Part shown: one piece after another, positions 31,705-42,715 of the stretch | How the letters are laid out: each line of letters starts with the position of its first letter | Numbering within the stretch: position 1 is the stretch's first letter | Origin: Cercophora sp. LCS_1 | Lineage: Eukaryota; Ascomycota; Sordariomycetes; Sordariales; Lasiosphaeriaceae | DNA length: 64,000 nucleotides | Assembly: GCA_036250225.1 (NCBI GenBank) | Contig: JAPZLL010000009.1 | Coordinates: 744,001-808,000, forward strand | Direction of reading: 5' to 3' | Notes under the pieces: model-generated | Database searches by the model: none | What the model saw: the letters and a program-made list of their open reading frames with translations, nothing else | What the model was told of the DNA's origin: nothing | Made by a program: the position numbers and the translations under genes

Positions 31705-32254
31705 AGCGTATGCCTTTTTTGTACAGTTTGGATGATCCCAGTTTTGGGAGTCGGGCTCCTTTTCACACCACTGGGCCGTCTCTGCTTGTGACGTTGGCTG
31801 GTGGTCCTCAGGACCAAGTCGTCAAAGAACAAGTCAACGTCCACTGAAAATGCTTGGCAATACCAAGCGCAACGCGCTTTATCGCGGCAAGCCGCGTCCG
31901 GTAAGACCCCCAGATAAACCACCCCTGCGCAATAGTGGGTCCGTAGTTTGACCACGCTGGCTGCTATTTTCTCTGGTCAAGCTCCCCTGCATCTGGCCGT
32001 ATAAGTGCCATCTAATCCATAATACCAACCACGACGCTCTCTTCTTTGCGACAGCCACCCCCTCTTCAAGACACACCGTAGGGCCAGAATTGTGCTCTCA
32101 TTTCTCGTCGCTCTTTTTGCATCGCAAAGTTTTCTTCCTCCCTCGACCAATTGACCCCGAGCGACGCTCCGTCGCAGTCAACGGATACCTCCATACAGCA
32201 ACGAAACACACACACCCGAGAGAGAGAAGAGAACAGCCTGGCGCCCTCGCAACA

Positions 32255-33571
32255 ATGCGGTTCGGACGGACAGCCCTGCTGTTCCTTGTGGGCTTAGCAC
32301 AGTTTGCGCTCGCCGCTGAAGACTACTACAAGGTCCTCGGTATCAACAAACAAGCGACAGATAAGCAGATCAAGTCTGCCTACCGACAACTCAGCAAGAA
32401 GTACCACCCGGACAAGAACCCGTACGTTTCCCGCTCTCCCTCTTTCTCCAAGCATACTAACACCCCTCACAGAGGCGACAACACAGCGCACGACAAGTTC
32501 GTCGAAGTCTCGGAAGCCTACGAAGCCCTCATCGACGCCGAAACCCGTCGCATCTACGACCAGTACGGCCACGAAGGGCTCAAGCAGCACAAGCAACAAG
32601 GCGGCGGCGGCGGCTCGCACGACCCCTTTGACGTCTTCAGCCGCTTCTTCGGCGGCGGCGGCCACTTTGGCCAGCAGCACCGGCGCGGCCAGAACCTCGA
32701 GGTCAAGGTGGGCATTGCGCTGCGCGACTTTTACAACGGCGCCACGACCGAGTTCACGTGGGAGAAGCAGCAGATCTGCGAAGAATGCGGGGGCACGGGC
32801 GCGGCGGACGGTCATGTTGAGACGTGCGACTCGTGCAGAGGTAATGGCGTCAAGATTGTGAGGCATCAGCTTGCGCCGGGCATGTTCCAGCAGGTGCAGA
32901 TGCAGTGCGATAAGTGCGGCGGACGGGGCAAGATGATCAAGCACAAGTGCCCGCACTGCAGGGGGGAGAGGGTCCTCAGGAAGCCTACACCCGTGTCGGT
33001 GACGGTGCAGAGGGGCATGGCGGATGGTGCGCGGGTTGTTTATGAGAACGAGGCGGATGCTCATCCTGATTATGTAGCGGGTGATTTGATTGTTACGCTG
33101 GTGGGCAAGGAGCCCAGTCTCGAGGAGGATAACCCGGATAGGGTTGATGGAGCATTCTTCAGACGCAAGGATAACGATCTCTACTGGAGGGAGATCTTGT
33201 CGCTGCGCGAGGCGCTGTTTGGCGACTGGACTAGGAATCTGACGCATCTGGATGGACATACCGTCCGCTTGGGACGCAAGGAGGGGCAGGTAGTGCAGTC
33301 TGGGCATGTCGAGACGGTCAAGGGCGAGGGTATGCCGATCTGGCACGAGTACGGCGACAGCGTGTACCACAAGACGGAATTCGGGAACTTGTACGTCGAG
33401 TATACCGTTATCTTGCCCGACCAGATGGAGAGCGGGATGAGGAAAGACCTCAAGTCGGCGTTTGAGAAGTGGAGGAAGAAGGTCGGCGTGGATCTGTTCG
33501 CTGACAGCGGGAGGCCGGAAAAGGTGGTGATGGTCAGCGAGGGCGAGGGACGCGAACACGAAGAGTTATGA
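32255..33571 (+). CDS. SCJ1: ER-lumenal DnaJ co-chaperone (Scj1-like)
   Basis: Two exons (32255-32421, 32473-33571), 421 aa. It stimulates the ER Hsp70 (Kar2/BiP) in folding and degradation of misfolded proteins. A signal peptide (ALLFLVGLAQFALAA) precedes a J domain with HPD at 51-53. Then come a Gly/Phe-rich stretch and four zinc-finger repeats (CEECGGTG, CDSCRGNG, CDKCGGRG, CPHCRGER). A C-terminal substrate domain ends in HEEL, a plausible ER-retrieval variant of HDEL. The 51-nt intron has donor GTACGT and a TACTAAC branch site and joins HPDKNP to GDNTAHDKF. It is a multiple of three without stops, so retention would add 17 residues inside the J domain. The start is set by the signal peptide. 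Confidence 0.9.
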   Translation: MRFGRTALLFLVGLAQFALAAEDYYKVLGINKQATDKQIKSAYRQLSKKYHPDKNPYVSRSPSFSKHTNTPHRGDNTAHDKFVEVSEAYEALIDAETRRIYDQYGHEGLKQHKQQGGGGGSHDPFDVFSRFFGGGGHFGQQHRRGQNLEVKVGIALRDFYNGATTEFTWEKQQICEECGGTGAADGHVETCDSCRGNGVKIVRHQLAPGMFQQVQMQCDKCGGRGKMIKHKCPHCRGERVLRKPTPVSVTVQRGMADGARVVYENEADAHPDYVAGDLIVTLVGKEPSLEEDNPDRVDGAFFRRKDNDLYWREILSLREALFGDWTRNLTHLDGHTVRLGRKEGQVVQSGHVETVKGEGMPIWHEYGDSVYHKTEFGNLYVEYTVILPDQMESGMRKDLKSAFEKWRKKVGVDLFADSGRPEKVVMVSEGEGREHEEL

Positions 33572-34050
33572 GTATAGCCGGGGGAAGGTGTTGAGGCGTT
33601 CCGTGTTATCTAGTGATAGAGTATACCTATCTAGATGGTCTGGGTTTAGGATGTATGTGTGATGTGTATCTTATGGGAGGCGGAGATGGTATCGATCTGA
33701 TCGACACATCTCAGTATTTTGCACCTCGAATCTGTTTGCGATTTTGGCGGTTCACAGACCTTGGACTTGCAACGTGTGTTGTAGCTGGTGGTTTGCTTGT
33801 GTGGTGAAGAGGACATGTTGCACTTGGTCAGCCTTGAAAGCAACGGACAGGTTGCCCTCATGATCGTTTCCGTCGAACACAAACATACCGTCTTGACTGT
33901 GGCGTAAATAGGTAGTGCAACAAATTCAATTCGTGTCCTATTAAACAGTTGTTCAAACGCAAGCTAAATGCACCGATACCGTAACATATTCTAACCAAGT
34001 CAAGTCACAACATCATCGACATCATATATACCAAGGAAAGTCGTTAGTCG
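33572..34050. other. Intergenic, convergent 3' ends
   Basis: 479 bases between the stops of SCJ1 (+) and the DUF3824-type gene (-). It contains possible 3' UTR sequence of both. No gene or repeat recognised. Confidence 0.55.
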
Positions 34051-37000
34051 TTACACATCATCCCACTCCCTCCTTCTTCCACCCTTGGTCGTGCCTCTTC
34101 TCTTCCTATCGTCGTCGTAAAAATACCCGTCGTCAACATCATCCCTGTCATGCTCACCCATAGACCTCCTCCTTTTCCTATCACCGCCCCTTTCCCTCCT
34201 CCGGGGGACTCTCTCCTTCTCACTACCCTCCTCCTGTTCCTCTCCAAGCCCCTTTAATAACCCGCCACTCAAAATATCACCCAGCACGCCTAACCAACTT
34301 CCTCTCCCCTCCAGCACGCCCGTCACATTCCTCACAATCCTGTCTACCGCCTCCTGGTCCGTTCCACTAATACCCCACTGCCCAACAACCCCAGGTCCCA
34401 TGAACTCTCCTTGACGACTACGCACGCGGTCACTTCTCCCAATACTTCCACCACCAAGCGGTGTACCATCTTCATTAAACCTCTCTGGTAACTCCTCAAC
34501 ATCGTCGTCCTCCCTATCTAGGTCAAAGTATCCCTCACCTTCACTCGCCTCTTTTTCCTCGCGGTGTCTCTTGAGCGTCTTCTTAGATCTCGGCGAGAGC
34601 GGGATAAACGTCACTGACTTGGCTGTCTGCGGTTCCACTTCCTGTGCCGGAGGGTGGTTTGTTGTCACTAGTGCGAGGGACGGACGCGTTACACCATCTG
34701 CTATTGTTAGCATGGCTCATGATAGTGTTGTGTTGCGAACAGACGCACCCTCGTTCAACACATCGTCCCCGGGGTTACTCACATTTGCGGGGTCATTGGG
34801 GTTGGAAGGCGGGTAGGGAGGTACGTATCCTGGGTAGGGAGGGACGGAGTTGGGGAGGTTGGTGTTTGCTGAGTTGGAGTGGTGGGTGAAGCCGTTGGAT
34901 TGGCTTGGGGGAGGGGGGTTGTAGTAACCTCCCGAAGCATGAGGAGGAGATGGTGGACGGTTATAGTCGTCATAGCCGCCAATGGTGGATGTTTCGTCTT
35001 CATAGCCTGCGGCTGTTAAAATGGGAGGACACAGGGAAGAACGAAGTCAAGAACTTACGTCGACGCTCACGATCCCGGGACCTGAGGCTGTCCCTGTCTT
35101 TGTCCCGACTTCTGTCTCTGTCTCTGGAACGGACCCTCTCTCTCTCCCTGTCTCTCCTATCGGCCTCTCTATCCTTCTCCTCTCGCTCCTTCTCCTTGTC
35201 CTTGTCTCTTTTGTCGTTATACTTTTTGATTCCTATCGCCGCAGCCCCAGCTGCCGCAACACCAGCAGCCACATCTCTCAACCGACTCTTACTCCTCTTC
35301 CTCTCTTTCTTCTTTCCTCCGTCGCTGTCTGCCTCACTGTCCGCCGAATAGTCGCTTGCTCCTCTCGATGTATCCCTGTGCTTCTTCCGCCTCCGACTCC
35401 TCCTCGACTCCTCGGCCGCCGACTCGTACCCCGCGGCCGCGGCGCCTGCCCCGTACTCTGGGTACTGTGGAGAGTACAGGGGAGCACCCCCGTAACTAAC
35501 CATTCCTAGCTCAGGATCAGCGGTTGAAGAGTCAGCTGGATGCCGGGGTCCGGACCGTGATACACTTCTGCTTCTGCTGCCCCGCCTATAACGGTCGTCA
35601 CGCTCATAGTCTGAAGCGTTGCTGACGCTACGGCTGTCTGTCGAGTGCGAGCGCGCCCGGTTCTTCTTGTCCTTGCGCTTGTCGTACAGCTTCTTGGCGC
35701 CGGCGCCGATTAGGGCTGCGCCGGCAATCTCGGCACCGGTACGGATGCGCGAACGAGATCGACTCTTACTCTTACCGTCCCGAGACTTGCTTCTCTTGTG
35801 GCGATAGTGCTGCGCCAGGGCGGCCGCAGCGGCAGTACCGGCGGCTACCTTGGCGACCGATGAAGCCCGGCTCTTGGACCGTTTGCGACTGCGGGAGCGG
35901 CTGCTCTCGTCGTCACTGGAGCGATTGCGCGGACGCCCACGCCTCATCTCCTCCTTTTCGACCTTGTTACTCTGATAGTACTTGGCTGCACCAGCGGCAG
36001 CGAGGGCCACGGCAGCGATTCCAAGACCTGTCTTGAGCCGAGAGTGAGGCTTGTCCCGCTCACGCTCCTCTTCCTCTTCGTCGCCATACCGTTCCTCGTA
36101 GGCGCTGTGGGCGCGTCTAACGACTTCGGTGCCGAGCGCACCAAGCGCAGCGCCGGCAATAACCTTGCGGCCACGGTTTTGCGGGAGCTCGCCATCACCA
36201 TTGCGGCGCGAAGCAAGGATAGCGGAAAGACCGGCCCCAGCAAGCGCACCCTCGGCGATATGGCGCTTCCGGTGCGGGCTGCCAGACGAGCTTCGACTAC
36301 GGTCGCGGATAACAGTTTTCTTCTTGTAGTAATAAGCGTCGTCGGACTCGCCATCACTGTGGTGGTGGCGGTGATGGTGACGATGGTGGTGGTGATGGTG
36401 TCGGTCATCGTCAAAGTGCTCGACTTTGATCTCTTCTTCGCGAGTCTCCGTGTAGTACGGACCCACCTCACGATTCTCCTTTCGATAGTAGTAGTCGTCG
36501 TCGCGGGAACCGCGTGCGATGACAAGTTCGCGATCTCTCGGCTGCTCCCGGATGACGAGTGGTGCCGGTGGCGGGGCCTCTTGAAGGATGATCTTCTGCT
36601 CAGGACGTTGGTGAATGAGATTGACAATAGGCGGCACCGCAGGCTCGTAGTACTCGGTTTCCTTGCGCCATCTTTCGACGTTGTCATCGTCGCGCTCCTC
36701 AACTCGGCGCTTGATAATCACTTCAGTGCCATCGCTCCTTTTCTCGATGCGCACATCCGTATCCTTCTCGTCCCAGTATGCGCGACGCTCCCAGTCGCGC
36801 GGGGACCGCGGCGAGTAGACATCACGCTCAACGTCTTTAGAGCTCTCGTAGACAACCCGAGTACGACTGTCCTTGTCGTGGTGGTGGTGGTGATGATGAT
36901 GGTCGTCGTCGTCATGCCGGTGTTCTAGCACCAGGGTGCGCGACCTTCTAGGCGAGTCGTCTCGCTCCACATACTTCTCGCGCTCGATCAAGGTTCCGTG

Positions 37001-37306
37001 GTCGTCCTTGCGATATTCAAAGCGGCTGTAACGGTCGTCGCGATCGCGCGGTGACGAGGTCTCAAAGGCAGACCTCGGGCGCTCGGGAACATAGACACGA
37101 TCAACTTCCAGCAAGTCGGCTTGGGAGCGGCCGCCGTAACGGCCGCGGCTCTCCTCGATGACGTCAACTTCGCGGTCGAGGCGCTCGACCCGACCCGGCG
37201 CGACCTTGTAGCGGCGCACAGTCGTCCTCTTGTAGTCATCGTCCGAAGGTGAAGACTCCCGCTCCCGACGGCTATACCGGGTCTCGTACACGGTGTCAGG
37301 AGGCAT
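34051..37306 (-). CDS. DUF3824-type disordered protein, 1050 aa
   Basis: Three exons: 37306-35059, 35006-34749, 34697-34051. The first junction joins RERRR to YEDETSTIGGYDD; the second joins DDVLNE to DGVTRPS, with a GCTAACA branch site. The N-terminal third is Arg/Asp/Glu-rich with two His-rich runs (near residues 140 and 307). The middle carries about six Gly/Ala-rich hydrophobic segments (for example VIAGAALGALG, GIAAVALAAAGAAKYY, AGVAAAGAAAIGIKKY) between Arg/Ser/Lys-rich linkers. This is the layout of fungal proteins with DUF3824. A Pro/Tyr/Asn-rich exon follows, then a tail containing VTFIPLSPRSKK and LPERFNEDGTP. Function is unknown. The start is the first plausible ATG (MPPDTVYETRYSRR). 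Confidence 0.78.
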
Positions 37307-39018
37307 TATGGTGGTACGCGGAGCCGCCAAACGCTTTTGCGATCGCCAAAAAGGATGCTGATGTTTCAACGGAAGGAGGGGTAACAGGTAAAAGTGAGAA
37401 CGAGAAAATGCCAAAAAGCACCTCTCTCAGGGTTATCACTGTGAACGCAAAATGCACAACAAAACCGGCACTTTCGGAGCAGATTTCCAGACAGTTGGGA
37501 AAGGAGAGCAAGGCATGGAGGGGAAGGCTGCGATGGATGGGATAATAAAAGAGGAGAAGCCGGGAGGGAATGGAACGAAGGATGGGCAGGGGAGGCTGGG
37601 CGGAGATCCCGTTGGCTGATGGGTCTGAGGGGCATCGCACCTGCCTGGTGCAGGGGACATGTCCTCTTGGAGGACTTCCATGGTGTGGTGCGCTGACTGA
37701 TTTTACCAGTACACTACCGATACTACGACAACGCCATCTTGGCGTTGGCCCTCCGGGCAGGCCATACCACGCTTTGCTATTGCGGCCCTGCATTGGCTCT
37801 CAGATCAAACTGAGGCGGAGTAATTTTCCCCTGGACCCTCAACGTGGACCTAGGCCGGGTTGCGCTGGTGTCTTTCATGGCCTGCGCCAAAAATGAGCGG
37901 CTCAACGGCGTTACCGGCAACATTCTAAGAACGGTGAAACGTGGGTGAAGAGGCGGCCTCACGATGGCCACCTCAACGGGCCTCGATATCATGTCTCCCC
38001 ATTCGGCTGGCTGCAGAAAGTCACTTGTGTCCCGTCCTATGTTAAGTAGCAGCAGCAACCAATCTAGCCGCGAACACACGGCCGTCGCGCGCTTTGCGAT
38101 TCATCAGTCATTGCGCAGCACTTGGGTCCTGAAGCAACCAAGGATGGAGGCGAAACACGCCTTGCAATGCGCCCGATGCAACTCTCGCAACGCCGTTGGT
38201 GAGCTGCAGTAGCTCGCAGCCACACGAGTCTCCTTGGACCAGGTCCCTTGGCACCTATTCGTCCATGACCTTCTCGAAGAAAGACACCATGGAATGCGAT
38301 TACCTCATCCTATTGATGACGGTACGAGATCTCATGGCCATGAGGAAGAGAAATCGGAGCTGGCTCCTGGACGTCTCTGGTCCGGGTGGATTTTGACACC
38401 AGGCCCCGACACCCGACTCCGTATTCCGGCGGAATACTCGACTGAGTTCATCTCATCGAGCCTGGTGACCATCATCAGTAACATGGATGTCTCAACACTT
38501 TCCGACGCGAGCAGCTGATGACCTCTCTCAACCCCCGCACCCGTCCCGCGTGCTCAGCCTTCCTCCCTCACATGGGTCACCAATTCGGACGCCTTCTTCG
38601 TTTCCACAGAAAAAAAAACCCACAGAATCGGTCGGGAGTTCTTTCAGGAACTCGTCATATCATGCATCTCTGCCCATTTGCACTTTTGCTTCCCTGGAAT
38701 GACTTGCAGGAAGCACACTTTCGCGCAAAAGGACAGCTTCTATGCCCCGCCAGATTCTAGACCTTTGCGTCATCGACCCACCGTACCCACAAAGCAAGTA
38801 GCAGGGGTCACGCCAAGCTTCTATCCATGCTAGAACCATCCACCGAAGCAAATCACCTGAACAACGTCCCATCACGAAGGCGAACCCAACAGCCTTCACT
38901 CCCGCTGACAAGCGACGGCATTCCTTTCCACCTCATAGCTCGCGGATATTAGCACAGGAAAAAGAGCAGACCAATGCCGAGCGGAATTACCCTCCCGTCA
39001 ACACCCAACACCATCGCT

Positions 39019-39044
39019 AAGCCACCCCGACAAGCCACCCCGAC
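39019..39044. repeat. 13-bp tandem duplication
   Basis: AAGCCACCCCGAC in two exact adjacent copies. Confidence 0.75.
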
Positions 39045-39387
39045 AAGCTCCCCAGAGCCTAGAACAAAAACTCAGCCCCCACCCTTGTCATGAGCCACAT
39101 GCCTTCTCACCTATTGAGATCCGAAACAGAGTTGCGGTGAGTGAGGCGTCCGGTAACATTACATGAAAGAGAGTGTGTGTGCGCCCAAAAAGAACGACAC
39201 ATGTGCTCCATCGGTTACGATGACTCCTCATAGGTCCCTTATCATGTTGGGGCGCGCGATGCATGTTTCGCAACACGCACGCGCACAGTGAAAACAACAG
39301 GTTAGAGTTGTGTTTGTCTCTGACTCTGCTGCAGGGCAACTAACTGGCTTGTGTGGCACTGCAGAGTCGGCAGTTTGTGGGTTGAGG

Positions 39388-39413
39388 GTGAGAGCCTGCC
39401 GTGAGAGCCTGCC
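39388..39413. repeat. 13-bp tandem duplication
   Basis: GTGAGAGCCTGCC in two exact adjacent copies, followed by a partial third (GTGAG). Confidence 0.75.
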
Positions 39414-40382
39414 GTGAGGGATGAATATGCAGTGAGCCGACGAAGTTTATGATACATGGATTGTTGCCTTGTGTTTTGTTGCTGCTACTGCTGCCCGAGT
39501 GCTTGAGTTTGTGAGACGCTGCTGTCGATTGGGTAATAGTAGACATGTACTTATGTATGAGGTTGGGGTTGACGGTAAGTGGTTTCGAGGCGGACATATC
39601 ACTATGGAGGTATACGTATACATTATACCCCATAGTCGATGATGAGATCGAGTTCCATGTCAAATGAACGACGAGAGCCTGGGACGATTATGAGATTGGC
39701 GTTGGGAGCAAACTCATGGAGTGCAGCACCACATGTTAGGATTGACACACTGGGTAATTGGTGCTTTTAGTTCACCCTTTCTCCAAAGGTTTGAACACAT
39801 CAAGATGTCCTCATGCTCCTCTTCCCTGAGCGCCACACATAGCATTGGTAAGACTGAACAAACGCTTGTGATATCAAAACAAGTGTACACGAATGTTTTG
39901 CAACCAGGTCACCAATATCAAGCATATCCATTCGCCTCGTACAGGGTCACAACGCATACACCAACTCCATCGCAACGACAAAAGACACACGCCATGATTC
40001 CGCTGGAGGATGCAACAACCGCTCCAAGCTCTCTCTCCGAATATGACTACACACAGCGGGCCTTAACCCACTGTTTATAGCAGAAAACAAGAAAGGTGTG
40101 AGGAAGACTTTCCTGGCAAAATCGGCCTCATATCCCGTAAGCCACCCTCGCTTGGTTCGCCTCCCAATGGTATAGCCCTTCCCATGCCCTGCTGCTCCGT
40201 CTGAGATGGGCAGCTCATCGTTCTCCGTCCGCTTCATGACACCAGAACACACCTTTCTATCCATTCATCAACAAAGGGAACATTTGTGTCCTGTCAAGGA
40301 CGACTAATTACGAGGACTCCCCGTTACTGGGGGGAGGCCCAATACCGCCACCATCTTGGTGCGCGTCGGACGACATTTCCTT

Positions 40383-41613
40383 CTAGAAAAAGAAGTACGC
40401 CAGCAGAAAACTGATCAGGCATAGGATAGCCGTGATTTGAATCGGCACACCCTCGGTGCCTTGCGCTTGCGCCTGGGCGAGAGCCTGTGCTGGGGCGGCA
40501 CTCTTCTCGTCGGACTTAGCGACGGGGAGACGCTGTCTCAAACCGCTGGTGGCCTGGTCCTTGAGTGAGGCGATCTGGGCTTCCGCCTTGATGAGTTTGT
40601 CCTTAAGCTCCTCATACGTCTCGACAGCGGCAGCCTTGACCGTCTCCACGGCGGGAAGGGGGTTTGACGATGGTGCTGTTTCGGGTTCCTGGGTGGACTC
40701 CTGCTTGACCTCGCGCTTGATCTCAGGTTCATTGACAGGGGTGGGGCTCTTCAGGATGGCGGTGTTCTCATGCGGAGACTGGTAGGATGGCGGAGGTACT
40801 TCGGGGGTAGCCTCAACCTGCGGGGACGACGGTTAGTCTAGAAACGGGGCGGAGAAGGGCGGAGACGACATACTCCATTTGCAAGGCTCTGCCGGATAGG
40901 GGTGGCAGCAACCGGGGGGTGATCGTCGCCGGTTGCCGGTAGCCAGGATACTCGGATCTTCTTCTCTACGATGGCCGATCGATCTACAGTGTCCCACTGG
41001 GTGCATGTATCAGCAGCTGCAACGCTCAAACGCCAAGCCGTACGTACGATTTGCTGGACATTTGTGAACTCCTTGTCGGCAGTGATGGTTACGGACTGGA
41101 CAAGGAACTTGTCACGGCACTTTTGGTCGGCCGGGGGCTCTTGCTTCATAGCCTGTAGGAGAACTGGGAGGGTCAGTCCAAGACCTTGCTGAGGACTGCC
41201 AACAAACACCACCACCGGAGAACATACCCGAAACCTCAACCTCATGGCCCGGCTCGATGCGACCGGAGTTCGGGCGAACGCAGTACCTGAGCTATTAGCC
41301 AGCTGCCCAAAAGCGGAGACGACGATGCGGAGCTGCCCGCATGAAAGACGTACTGCTTCGGCGCGGTGGTTTTGACCTGCAGAGATGGACCGTTAGCTTC
41401 GCTCACCGGGGCACGGATAACTAAGCTGGTAACAACACACCTTGAATGCGATAGGTGAGGTATTGGTATTCTTGATTTTCAACACCTGCGCAACCTCCAC
41501 AGTGAAAGGCCCTGGTCGGTTAGATGGGTTCTGGACGGCGACAAATTGGATGAGACAATGCGCGGAAACGTACTGCGGAAGCCGAGCTCGAGCGGATCGA
41601 TTTCGACGGACAT
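40383..41613 (-). CDS. SCS2: VAP/Scs2 ER membrane-contact-site protein
   Basis: Seven exons: 41613-41574, 41511-41441, 41376-41354, 41286-41228, 41163-41048, 40996-40874 and 40817-40383, giving 288 aa. VAP proteins sit in the ER, bind FFAT-motif partners through an MSP domain and tether the ER to other membranes. The MSP domain fills about residues 1-125: MSVEIDPLELGFR, FTVEVAQVLKIKNTN, then KTTAPKQYCVRPNSGRIEPG and KCRDKFLVQSV, then EKKIRVSWLP. A Pro/Glu linker and a short coiled coil (ETYEELKDKLIKAEAQIASL) lead to a C-terminal anchor (ITAILCLISFLLAYFFF). Exon 3 is a 23-nt micro-exon. Every junction keeps phase and rebuilds conserved sequence. CCAAT boxes lie at 41902-41906 and 41952-41956 upstream. 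Confidence 0.93.
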
Positions 41614-42715
41614 CCTGGCGTTCGCGGTGCCTGGGACTGCAAGGAACTGTGTTGAATTTGCGATACGAGGTGGGGAGCTGGCGGTTGGTGGCCGCAAAGT
41701 ACTCATGAGAGTGCTTGCAAGGTCGGGCGGTTGATGGTGGTGTCTGCTGTCCGGAGCACGAGGACGTGGTTACGACATTCCACCGCAGCAGCGACGGCAA
41801 AGATGGCCAAGTTTCAACTGGCTGTCCAGGCAATCCACGCTTGACCCAAGTCCGTGGGCCCGTGCTGATCGCCAGCTTGCCAGGGTGTCTGCCTGTCACG
41901 ACCAATGGGCATTGCCGCGGCAAAACAGTTTCGCCGACACCCGTCCGGTGACCAATCATCTTTGGATTAGGTCTTGGTTTCAAGATGACGTGCAACTTTG
42001 TTGCTGGTTAGACCAGCTCACCGTTGACAGCTCATCTACTCTATTATTCAGCCTTAGCACATCCTCAGCGAGTCTCCCTCCCTCACCCTCTTTGATTTCT
42101 TTCACAACACAAATATTGATGGATGATGTGCCCCTCATGAGTAGATCAAGGCGATGGTGGCCCGCTAGAAAGCCACACTCTGCTGAATAGCAAAGGACTT
42201 TTGAAACTCAATTATTGAAAGACCAAACCACCTAGTGAAAACTTCTTCCTCTGAAATCCGTGAGCTAAAAGAAAAGGGAGCTATGGCCGTGTCAGGGGCA
42301 ACTGACGGGATGTGCTCGGGGGTTAGGGTTGTATGTAGCCGGCCAAGGTCGGCTCCGCTCCAGGCCTCCGGATTACGTGCCCCTCATCGTTCGTTCGGGG
42401 CCCCTCGATCAGGCACGAGACAGGGGCAAAAACGGAAAGAGTGAAGCATCGAATGTAACTGACACAGTACCTTGTATGTCCTTTTTGATCCAGATTTGAA
42501 GAAAGTGAATTCTGAAGCTTTCTATCTGGAGAAGACTCTGGGTTGCCAATACCCTTTTTTCATCCCAACGCTACGAGCTTGAAATTGCCGACGTGGAAGC
42601 CAAACTTCCAACTTGATTTATTCCGTTTGACCGTTTCCCCTTTCCTTTACATCATTACCAACAACCAACCACAAACACCACACCGCTCATTATCACGTAC
42701 ATTATACGGCGCAAA
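41614..42715. promoter_or_regulatory. Divergent promoter region between SCS2 and the UBX gene
   Basis: 1.1 kb between two start codons. Two CCAAT boxes on the plus strand (41902-41906 and 41952-41956) lie 50 bases apart, 289 and 339 bases from the SCS2 start. GGTTAGGGTT, a telomere-repeat-like motif, lies near 42321-42330. No gene seen between. Confidence 0.5.

Larger units (their letters stand above)
28961..32254. other. Gene-poor interval with dispersed repeat and GC-rich hairpin
   Basis: 3.3 kb without a recognised gene. It holds an AT tract (29766-29782), AGGGTTAGGG at 31288-31297, a GC-rich block with a tandem duplication and a hairpin (about 31472-31590), and the second copy of the dispersed repeat (31640-31704). 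The last ~200 bases form the SCJ1 leader. Minus-strand frames near 30024-31361 are not recognisable. Confidence 0.5.
37307..40382. other. Long intergenic region with two 13-bp tandem duplications
   Basis: 3.1 kb. The left end is the leader and promoter of the DUF3824-type gene; the right end is the 3' flank of SCS2. AAGCCACCCCGAC occurs twice at 39019-39044 and GTGAGAGCCTGCC twice at 39388-39413. Open frames are short and unlike proteins. No RNA gene recognised. Confidence 0.5.

Noticed and set aside
32294..33559. 421-codon open frame antisense to SCJ1
   Set aside because: It mirrors the codon bias of the real DnaJ gene and has no protein features of its own.
34779..35003. Alternative frame for exon 2 of the DUF3824-type gene
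   Set aside because: A slightly later acceptor gives the YEDETSTIGGYDDYN frame, which continues into exon 3 in phase; the other frame does not.
36044..36928. 294-codon Val/Leu-rich frame opposite the DUF3824-type gene
   Set aside because: Arises from reverse complement of Asp/His/Arg codon runs; the sense strand encodes the conserved layout.
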